DNA of 64,000 bases from Legionella sp. (GTDB taxonomy: Bacteria; Pseudomonadota; Gammaproteobacteria; Legionellales; Legionellaceae): the NCBI GenBank assembly GCA_002786205.1, contig PEQM01000039.1, forward strand, positions 39,186-103,185, read 5' to 3'. Positions 59,348 through 64,000 of this stretch are shown one piece after another (the first letter of the stretch is position 1; each line of letters begins with the position of its first letter). The notes beneath the pieces were generated by a model. It saw only the letters and a program-made list of their open reading frames with translations, did no database searches and was not told the DNA's origin. A program made the position numbers and the translations under genes.

Positions 59348-61345
59348 ATGACAAAAAACGACTCTTTTCGCTTTAAAAAAATCCTCTCCTCTCTTGATTT
59401 AATTCTGCTCACCGGTGGCGCCAGTCTGATTTTAGGTCTATTGAGCTTTAGTGGCATGTACGCTCTCTACCCGGTCTTAAGCTGGGCATATGCGACTTTT
59501 ATTTTATCTTCTGCTTATGAGGGGCAAATTTACTCAGAGAATATTAAAAAAGCCTTTCAAAAACTATTCCGGAAGGGAAATCTCGAACACCATGTGGCCA
59601 AGCAATATTTACTGGCTCATTTTCCAACGGAAACAGAAGACACTGACTGTCCGCAGTTTTTTAAAGACTACAAAGCACAATTACTGCTCTTGACTACTTA
59701 TTTGCACAGAGAGCTGAGCGAAGCAGATAAAAACAAAAAAGAACGCATTTTTAATACCCTGCAAGACATGGAATACTGGTTTGCACATCAATTAATTCAT
59801 AAACCGAAAGAAACCTCCGCCTATGCAAAATCACTGCAAAAATGGCTACAAAAAGAAGAGACTGCGCAAAAAGCAGCTCAAGAGCGCTACAAAACCCTGC
59901 AATATCGCCTCTATTTTGCCAAGGGATTCAGCCTGATTTCTGCCTTTTTTATGGGTTTAAGCAGCACTTACCTATTGGTAGAAGCATTTGAAATTATTCC
60001 TTTTTTTGCCGCCATCCCCTTTGCATTCTGGCCTATGTTGATTATTCCCATGTCTTTGATTGCCGGCAGAGCCTATTATTATTTAATCTACAACACGGTC
60101 GATGACCTGGTTAAAAATGAAACGATCAAAGCCTTATATCAAAACTTGCGAGAAGACATCAAGCAAGGCTGGAATGCACGCACGGTCTTCATGACCGGCA
60201 TGGCCACCTTCCTCGTCTCTTTGGCTTTGGCACTAACCGTTTGCACAGCTGGAACCTGGTGGACTATTGCAACACAGGGGCGTCCTGTATTCGATTGGAT
60301 GAAACGCCTGCCTAGCGCCATCATGGGTATTGTTAATCCCCTGATCTCCGGTCTCTCCGCCATCTTCTTTAACTTACTGAATACAGCAGAAAGCCTGGAG
60401 CTATTTTATGCAGCCATTCGCCCTCAAGAGAACAGCAAAACATCCATTAAGGCCCCAGCAGAACAGCCTCAACAAAGCAATGCCATGACTCAAGTATGGA
60501 CTCACTTGCAAGCGACTGAAAACATCTGGCAACAATTGAATCCCTTCCGTATTCTACTCAAACTGACCATCACCCCTTTACGCGCCCTGCTGTTTTTAGG
60601 ACACCTAGGCAGTATTGCTCTCACCGCAAACAGAATGCCTGGCTTGTCGCAAATTGTCTCCTCACTGATTGCTCTTATCAGTGAAGGCTTTGAAGATGCA
60701 CATTATTTTCTGGATACGCACACCCATACAGCAACAGACAATCATGAGCAATGTTCTTATCATCTGCTGGAAGGGAAAATGTATATAGAACATGCCGAAT
60801 TTCAAACCATTTTGGCAGCGCATTGTCAGGAAGAAAGCGGGCATACTCATCAAGATGACATCCCTACTCGCCTACTCAATGGTCTTGCTTCACCACTGTA
60901 TCTGCTCGCTACGCTCTGGGATGTATGGGCCAGTCAAAATAATGCTTCATCCGACTCGCCAAAAAGAGTCTTATCCTTTACCCAAGCCTGGAATAAGCAA
61001 CGAGGCATTCCAGAAAAAGAACAGGTGCCCGTGTCCTTCATGGGCTCACCCTCCATGCACTGGCAAAAAGAGCAAGCTTTATTCCTCATCGAAAGGCATG
61101 CGCAACAATTGGCTATGGCATCAACTGGCAACGACCTGGCAAAGGAAAAAATAGAGCAACTCCATACCTTGCAAGACAATATAAGGAAAAAGAAACCGCA
61201 GGCACTGGCATTACAACTTAAAAATCAAGCCAAGGTTGAAGTCTACGGCAAGCATCGCTTCTTTAACGTAGGAGAGGTTACCGAGACTGAGCGCTTTATT
61301 GCCGAACTGCCAGAACGAATTGCTCTGCGTGTACCGGCAGCCTAG
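59348..61345 (+). CDS. mavN: MavN/IroT-like iron-acquisition membrane effector
   Basis: Polytopic protein of 665 residues. Hydrophobic segments lie at about 14-57, 190-250 (two), 278-306, 322-346 and 402-446. A soluble His-rich loop at about 450-505 holds nine histidines (452, 458, 460, 466, 472, 482, 492, 499, 501) with Asp, Glu and Cys neighbours, a plausible metal site. In L. pneumophila MavN (IroT) is a Dot/Icm effector inserted in the vacuole membrane that supplies ferrous iron to the bacteria, is repressed by iron and lies beside lapA. The N-terminus (MTKNDSFRFKKILSSLDLIL), position, size and Fur box all agree. No signal peptide, as expected for a Dot/Icm substrate. Confidence 0.85.
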   Translation: MTKNDSFRFKKILSSLDLILLTGGASLILGLLSFSGMYALYPVLSWAYATFILSSAYEGQIYSENIKKAFQKLFRKGNLEHHVAKQYLLAHFPTETEDTDCPQFFKDYKAQLLLLTTYLHRELSEADKNKKERIFNTLQDMEYWFAHQLIHKPKETSAYAKSLQKWLQKEETAQKAAQERYKTLQYRLYFAKGFSLISAFFMGLSSTYLLVEAFEIIPFFAAIPFAFWPMLIIPMSLIAGRAYYYLIYNTVDDLVKNETIKALYQNLREDIKQGWNARTVFMTGMATFLVSLALALTVCTAGTWWTIATQGRPVFDWMKRLPSAIMGIVNPLISGLSAIFFNLLNTAESLELFYAAIRPQENSKTSIKAPAEQPQQSNAMTQVWTHLQATENIWQQLNPFRILLKLTITPLRALLFLGHLGSIALTANRMPGLSQIVSSLIALISEGFEDAHYFLDTHTHTATDNHEQCSYHLLEGKMYIEHAEFQTILAAHCQEESGHTHQDDIPTRLLNGLASPLYLLATLWDVWASQNNASSDSPKRVLSFTQAWNKQRGIPEKEQVPVSFMGSPSMHWQKEQALFLIERHAQQLAMASTGNDLAKEKIEQLHTLQDNIRKKKPQALALQLKNQAKVEVYGKHRFFNVGEVTETERFIAELPERIALRVPAA

Positions 61346-61352
61346 ATGACTT

Positions 61353-61384
61353 CCTCTGCTGCAAAACAGCAGCAGAGGCTTTTT
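61353..61384 (+). terminator. Rho-independent terminator after mavN
   Basis: CCTCTGCTGC (61353-61362) pairs perfectly with GCAGCAGAGG (61369-61378) across AAAACA, followed on the plus strand by CTTTTTC. It lies 8 bp beyond the mavN stop and just before the convergent rep gene. Confidence 0.85.
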
Positions 61385-61385
61385 C

Positions 61386-63389
61386 TTACTCTGAAAGCAA
61401 CAAATTTTTTAAGCCTGACAAATGCGATTGAGCCAGTTTTTTAGACTGCTCTTCATTCGGCTCGCCCTTGCCATACCACTCCAGACTGTCAGGCGGTAAT
61501 TCATCTAAAAAGCGGCTAGGCAGGCAATCCGACACTTCTCCGGCGCGCTTTCTTTGTTTGGCCAGCGTAAAGCACAGCTCTTTTTGCGCTCGGGTAATGC
61601 CGACATAAGCCAGACGTCTTTCTTCTTCTATCTGATTTTCATCCATGCTGACTCGATGTGGCAGCAGCTCTTCTTCCATCCCCACCAAATACACAAAAGG
61701 AAATTCCAGACCTTTGGAGGCATGCAAGGTCATCAATTGTATGGTTTCCCTATCTTGTTCATCGGCTTGCTCCAAAATGTCAATGAGGATAAGCTTGTTC
61801 ACCACATCAGCCAAAGTTTGTCCTGGCGTTTTTTGCAACAAGCGACCTACCCAATCAAGCAAGTCCCAGACATTGTCTATTTTTTTCTGTGCCTTGGCTG
61901 GCGTATCGCTTTGTTCATACAAGTAGGCTTCATAGCCGCTGTCTTCAACCATTTCTTGCAAACAGTCAACGACCTGGTCTGTAGTAGCCAAGCGCTGTTT
62001 TAAGGCTTCAAACCAAGTTTTAAATGCCTGTAAAGCCTGACGAGGCTTGTCAGCAAGATGCTCGGCTAAAGCCAGATGATCTGCCGCATGATACAAACTG
62101 ATGTTACGTCGATGAGCATAATGTCCTAAAGCATCCAGACTACTTTCTCCCACGCCTCTTTTGGGCGTATTAATCACCCGCAGAAAAGCGGCATCATCAG
62201 CCTGATTACAAAGCAATTTCAAATAGGCGAAGACGTCTTTAATTTCCGCTTTGGCAAACCAGGACTGCCCACCACTGATCCGATAGGGAATACCATGATG
62301 GCGCAATACCTTTTCAAACATACGCGATTGGTGATTGCCTCTGTATAAGATGGCATAATCACCATAACAAGTACGGGCACGCAATTTATGGCTGATCAAA
62401 TCAGCCACCACACGCTCAGCCTCATCTTGCTCATCCCTGCAGCTAATCACCCGCAACAAATCACCATAACCCAGTTCACTCCATAGCTTTTTCTCAAACA
62501 AATGAGGATTATTGGCAATCAAGTGATTGGCGGCATGTAAAATTCTGCCAGTAGAACGATAATTTTGTTCCAGCTTGATTAATTTCAACCGCGGGTAATC
62601 TTTTTGTAATTGGCCCAGATTTTCAGGCTTGGCACCACGCCAGGCATAAATAGACTGATCATCATCACCTACCACCGTAAAATGCGCACGCACACCGACC
62701 AGTTTCTTCACTAACAAATACTGGCTGGTATTGGAATCTTGATACTCATCCACTAACAAATGACGAATTTTATTTTGCCAGTACTCCAATACCTCAGAGT
62801 GCTGGGTCAGCAATTCAACTGGCAGACGAATCAGATCATCAAAATCCACGCCATTATAGGCTTTCAGCGCCTGCTGATAACGAGGATATAATAAAGCGGC
62901 TTCCATGAACAAAGGCAAGGAGGAGTCTATTTTGTGTACGTCATCGGGGCTTAGCAAATCATTCTTCCAGCGGGAAATGTGCTGCTGAATCTGCATCACA
63001 ACTTCTTTGTCATTGGCTTTATTGACCGGCAAAAAACCACGCAAAATCGACAAACAATCTTCACTATCAAAAATAGAAAAACCCGGTTTCAAATGACACA
63101 AGGCCAAGTGACGCTTAAGCATGGTCAAACCCAAGGTATGAAAGGTTGCTACTTTTAATCCCTTCCGCTGCTGAGCCGGTAAAAAAGCAGCAATTCGAGT
63201 ACGCATTTCATTGGCTGCTTTGTTGGTAAAGGTAACCGCAAAAACACTAGTCGGTGCATAACCACACTCATTGATCAAATAAGCGATTTTTTGCGTAATA
63301 ACTCGAGTTTTACCGCTTCCGGCGCCAGCAAGAACCAACAATGGCCCATCAATATAATGAACTGCTGCCATTTGCTGTGGGTTGAGCAT
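61386..63389 (-). CDS. rep: ATP-dependent DNA helicase Rep
   Basis: Superfamily 1 3'-5' helicase that helps forks pass protein blocks. The 667 residues have AGAGSGKTR (21-29, Walker A), VDEYQDSN (motif II), VVGDDDQSIYAWRGA (motif III), LEQNYRST (motif IV), LMTLHASKGLEFPFVYLVG (motif V) and VGITRAQKEL (motif VI). The length and lack of a long UvrD-type C-terminal extension favour Rep over UvrD. It is convergent with mavN. Confidence 0.92.
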   Translation of the reverse strand: MLNPQQMAAVHYIDGPLLVLAGAGSGKTRVITQKIAYLINECGYAPTSVFAVTFTNKAANEMRTRIAAFLPAQQRKGLKVATFHTLGLTMLKRHLALCHLKPGFSIFDSEDCLSILRGFLPVNKANDKEVVMQIQQHISRWKNDLLSPDDVHKIDSSLPLFMEAALLYPRYQQALKAYNGVDFDDLIRLPVELLTQHSEVLEYWQNKIRHLLVDEYQDSNTSQYLLVKKLVGVRAHFTVVGDDDQSIYAWRGAKPENLGQLQKDYPRLKLIKLEQNYRSTGRILHAANHLIANNPHLFEKKLWSELGYGDLLRVISCRDEQDEAERVVADLISHKLRARTCYGDYAILYRGNHQSRMFEKVLRHHGIPYRISGGQSWFAKAEIKDVFAYLKLLCNQADDAAFLRVINTPKRGVGESSLDALGHYAHRRNISLYHAADHLALAEHLADKPRQALQAFKTWFEALKQRLATTDQVVDCLQEMVEDSGYEAYLYEQSDTPAKAQKKIDNVWDLLDWVGRLLQKTPGQTLADVVNKLILIDILEQADEQDRETIQLMTLHASKGLEFPFVYLVGMEEELLPHRVSMDENQIEEERRLAYVGITRAQKELCFTLAKQRKRAGEVSDCLPSRFLDELPPDSLEWYGKGEPNEEQSKKLAQSHLSGLKNLLLSE

Positions 63390-63895
63390 AAAGAACTCTC
63401 TTTAACAAAGCCAAAAAGTATACCCCAAGAACCCTTCTTTAACAATTTGCAGCCTTTTGCAAAAAGAAACGAGTCTGGACCAGCAGGAGACAGTCAGCTC
63501 AAATTTGAACTACTACAACTAATCCAATCTACCCCTAAGGCATTCTGTCCATCCAGCTTCTCAAAACAAGGCCGAAGTAAGGCCACATCAAAGTGATGCA
63601 TCAAGCCCTGAAAAACACCTGTTGTGGATTATTTGACGACAAGCATGCGATCTCGGCTAATGCAGTACCCGTATTCACTTGCGCTTGTGAAGTGCTCTTC
63701 TCGTTTCCTGGCAAAGGGGCACTTTCATGGCACACCGTAGACGCTCAAGACACATTGCTGGCCAAAATTGACAAAAAATAGGCACTCCGGTATCATCCTA
63801 TCATTCCTTTAAAACCTTGAGGGCCCAGGCGAGGCTCAAGCATTATGGATAAGGTAATAGGAGCATTTTAATTAGTCTGAATTGTTGAGAGACAC
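63390..63895. other. About 500 bp between rep and the right-edge gene; one doubtful small frame
   Basis: No recognised gene or RNA. A 61-residue plus-strand frame at 63596-63781 (MHQALKNTCCGLFDDKHA...) has Cys-rich, protein-like composition but no ribosome site; it could be a remnant. CTTGAG...CTCAAG near 63816-63840 could fold but lacks a T-tract. Confidence 0.3.
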
Positions 63896-64000
63896 ATGTT
63901 TGAGCAAATTTATAGCAATCTTAAAAAAAGGTATCAGCAAAGCTGGTTTAGATTTTTCTTGCAATACACAGCGCTAGGAAAACTCTTAGAGCACCATACT
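63896..64000 (+). CDS. Start of an unidentified gene (truncated by the window edge)
   Basis: ATG at 63896 opens 35 codons to the edge (MFEQIYSNLKKRYQQSWFRF...), with GAGAG six bases upstream. The visible part has basic and aromatic residues, as at the start of a soluble or peripheral protein. Too little is present to identify it. Confidence 0.4.
   Translation, partial: MFEQIYSNLKKRYQQSWFRFFLQYTALGKLLEHHT

Overview
The window is chromosomal DNA of a gammaproteobacterium and almost certainly a Legionella species (family Legionellaceae). Three things point there. The housekeeping block tpiA-secG-tRNA-Leu-nuoA..N, the metY-type rimP-nusA-infB-rbfA-truB-rpsO-pnp operon and glmM-folP-ftsH-rlmE are arranged as I remember them from L. 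pneumophila. A long coiled-coil gene sits between tpiA and glmM, the place of the Dot/Icm effector gene lepA. A LapA-type M28 aminopeptidase is divergent from a MavN/IroT-type membrane protein next to rep. The species cannot be told from the sequence alone.

Layout. 1-1702: a large unknown gene running off the left edge. 1834-2692: cytochrome c5-like gene and dsbB. 2839-6820: hemC-hemD-hemX-hemY. 6936-8219: an orphan with a papain-like (permuted NlpC/P60) signature and a long helical tail. 8578-17493 (minus): initiator tRNA, rimP, nusA, infB, rbfA, truB, rpsO, pnp, with promoters and terminators marking subunits. 17560-32090 (minus): the complete 14-gene complex I operon, preceded by tRNA-Leu(GAG), secG and tpiA. 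33472-36195: LepA-like effector candidate. 36250-36444: small palindromic repeat element bracketed by an 11-bp direct repeat. 36449-41447 (minus): glmM, folP, ftsH, rlmE. 41552-43206 (plus): yhbY, a PgsA-like CDP-alcohol phosphatidyltransferase, hda.

43187-50052 is an accessory stretch: two membrane/coiled-coil proteins around a POT peptide transporter, a patatin-like phospholipase, aroE, and an exported 2H phosphoesterase whose start overlaps aroE. Then come pepN, the stress cluster prkA-yeaH-spoVR with a sigma-S-like promoter, a small exported protein, the divergent lapA/mavN pair with a candidate Fur box on each side, rep, and the start of another gene at the right edge.

How it fits together. 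Most of the window is core metabolism: tetrapyrrole synthesis, respiration, translation and RNA turnover, cell-envelope precursors and proteostasis. Host-interaction candidates sit singly in the gaps between core operons, as is usual in Legionella. I found no CRISPR array, prophage, intact insertion sequence or rRNA. The most interesting parts are the iron-responsive lapA/mavN junction, the papain-like orphan, the LepA-position protein, the membrane-hairpin/coiled-coil proteins, and the repeat element beside glmM.
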